64,000 nt of DNA, from positions 181,283-245,282 of the forward strand of contig DIYH01000027.1 in NCBI GenBank assembly GCA_002435755.1, written 5' to 3'. A program made the translations under genes and the position numbers. This document shows, piece by piece, positions 62,880 to 64,000 of this stretch. The stretch's first letter is position 1; every line of letters begins with the position of its first letter. The DNA is from Flammeovirgaceae bacterium UBA6059. GTDB taxonomy: Bacteria > Bacteroidota > Bacteroidia > Cytophagales > Cyclobacteriaceae. Below the pieces are notes generated by a model. It did not search any database. It saw only the letters and a list, made by a program, of their open reading frames with translations, and had not been told where the DNA came from.

Positions 62880-64000
62880 TTGGTCGACTATTATCAGCTA
62901 CTAGGAATTCATCGCTCGGCTTCTGACGAAGAGATCAAGAAGGCTTACAAGAAAAAGGCCGTTCACTTTCATCCGGACAAAAATCCCGAGACCGAGGAAT
63001 TATTCAAGGAGATTAACAATGCTTATCAGACGCTTTCTGATCCCTATGCCAGAGCTCGATACGACCTCAAGCTCAAGTATGGAGAAGCCCGCTTCACCGA
63101 ACCTACTTATCAACGTCCGCCACATCCAGGCAAAGGTTTTCATCAGCGGCCTAAATACCGACCACCTGACTACAACAAGCAAGTCTTATCCAAAGAAAAC
63201 CTTCGGGCTACATTGTTCGCATTCATTTTTGCGGTAACCGTAGGTTCGATAGTGATGATCGTCATCACAGTCAATGACTGGTATAAAGAGCAGATGTATC
63301 AGGAGCAGATGGCTGAGCGCCGGTCTACATTTGAGTCTGCTAAAGCAGCCTTTGGCCGAGGCAACTATTCACTCACTTTAACCCTGATCAACAGTCTTGG
63401 CAGTTTAAGAAAAGGAGAAAAGGACATTGATGAGTATCGCTCCAAGATCATTGAAGATATCTACGCCGAAGGTTTACAGTATTTTGAAGCTCAGCAGTAT
63501 GATCGTGCTTTAACTAACTTCGGATTGGTTGACGGTTATTCTGTAACGCGTACTGTTCAACACCAAAAGCTCTTGGCGGAGACATACCTTGGCGCTGGTA
63601 AGACGCAAAAGGCGCTTCAGCATCTGCGCAATATTCTAAATAGTGGTGTGCGTGATATTGACATACTACTACGTATTGCTCGCATATTCACAGATAAGCT
63701 TGGTGACTATGGTAGAGCACTTACCTACTATGAATGGGGCAATCGCATAGCGATCAATGACTATGAGGCCATTTATGGTAAGGCTTATCCCTTGTTGATC
63801 AATGCCAGGGTCATCCCCAAAAAACATTACGACCTGTACTGCGGACTTGCAGATGCCTACTATAAAACAGGTGAATATCAGCGTGCCATTGATGCCACTA
63901 GTTGGTCTGTACAGATCTGGCCTGACAGTGTGTTCAATTACAGGATACTGGCGGAAAGCGCCATGGCATTAGATAAAACAAGTATGGCTTGCGAAAATTT
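62880..64000 (+). CDS. membrane J-domain protein with TPR repeats, 3' end outside window
   Basis: Open from a TTG at 62880 to the window end; an in-frame stop at 62871 limits the start. Residues 2-70 form a DnaJ domain (VDYYQLLGIHRSASDEEIKKAYKK and the HPD triad at 31-33), followed by a Pro-rich linker, one transmembrane helix (about 105-128) and TPR-like units (AEGLQYFEAQQYDRALTNF, LAETYLGAGKTQKALQHL, GLADAYYKTGEYQRAID). The J domain is cytoplasmic or not depending on orientation; it probably recruits DnaK at the membrane. Confidence 0.85.
   Translation, partial: MVDYYQLLGIHRSASDEEIKKAYKKKAVHFHPDKNPETEELFKEINNAYQTLSDPYARARYDLKLKYGEARFTEPTYQRPPHPGKGFHQRPKYRPPDYNKQVLSKENLRATLFAFIFAVTVGSIVMIVITVNDWYKEQMYQEQMAERRSTFESAKAAFGRGNYSLTLTLINSLGSLRKGEKDIDEYRSKIIEDIYAEGLQYFEAQQYDRALTNFGLVDGYSVTRTVQHQKLLAETYLGAGKTQKALQHLRNILNSGVRDIDILLRIARIFTDKLGDYGRALTYYEWGNRIAINDYEAIYGKAYPLLINARVIPKKHYDLYCGLADAYYKTGEYQRAIDATSWSVQIWPDSVFNYRILAESAMALDKTSMACEN

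Overview
The window looks like a compact, gene-dense chromosomal segment of a Bacteroidota bacterium, most probably an aerobic, perhaps marine, member of the Cytophagales. This placement is inference. It rests on the type IX secretion gene porT next to ubiE, on Bacteroidota-typical families (DUF5606, DUF4097, DUF1684, DUF2461), on promoters of the TTTG-N19-TAnnTTTG type (best example upstream of rpsT), on the near absence of Shine-Dalgarno sequences, and on two sodium-coupled carriers (AGCS, NhaC). No tRNA, rRNA, CRISPR array, insertion sequence or prophage was seen, and no gene-free stretch exceeds about 210 bases.

Layout. 1-5036: end of ispD, a DUF2795 protein, a DUF349 protein, ettA and a secreted S1/P1-nuclease or zinc phospholipase C relative. 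5143-12347: a housekeeping run of rpsT with promoter and terminator, radC, a DUF1684 protein, pheT, a small coiled-coil protein, zapA, rny, and a bacterial relative of the Vms1/ANKZF1 peptidyl-tRNA hydrolase domain (VLRF1). 12349-19804: msrP, an S9 peptidase, a thioredoxin-like TPR protein, a frameshifted small membrane protein, an AGCS symporter with a large insert, and a lipoprotein. 19801-26341: a complete histidine utilisation cluster hutH-hutU-hutI-hutG, read leftward, with a divergent LysR regulator that probably controls it. This pathway takes histidine to glutamate.

26327-35819 holds a 1007-residue membrane/TPR protein, a PlsC acyltransferase, small proteins, an aldo/keto reductase, a DUF4097 protein, an M24 peptidase and a lipoprotein hydrolase. 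35823-46721 holds a secreted 729-residue protein, trmN6, a saccharopine dehydrogenase-like enzyme, cytidine deaminase, an SDR, porT-ubiE, engB, DUF5606, fbp and aspartate kinase. 46725-55117 holds a fructosamine kinase/LMW phosphatase pair, waaA (Kdo transferase), rsgA, two glycosyltransferases, a FemAB-like acyltransferase and a TPR protein. 55118-64000 holds a YigZ protein, a 3'-5' exonuclease, NhaC, an FAD oxidoreductase, a glycogen-synthase-like glycosyltransferase, a 57-residue membrane protein, a FAN1-like VRR-NUC nuclease, a membrane-anchored GIN/DUF2807-like protein, and a DnaJ-TM-TPR protein cut by the window end.

The most distinctive features are the VLRF1 homologue just downstream of RNase Y, the extreme compaction of convergent gene ends (six of sixteen overlap and at least five more lie within 4 bases), a TM tail of a small protein separated from its body by a one-base frameshift, an extracytoplasmic insert in the AGCS carrier, a possible structured RNA ending in a terminator at 48429-48535, and two genes not covered by simple long-ORF listing (60338-60511 and 62880-64000).
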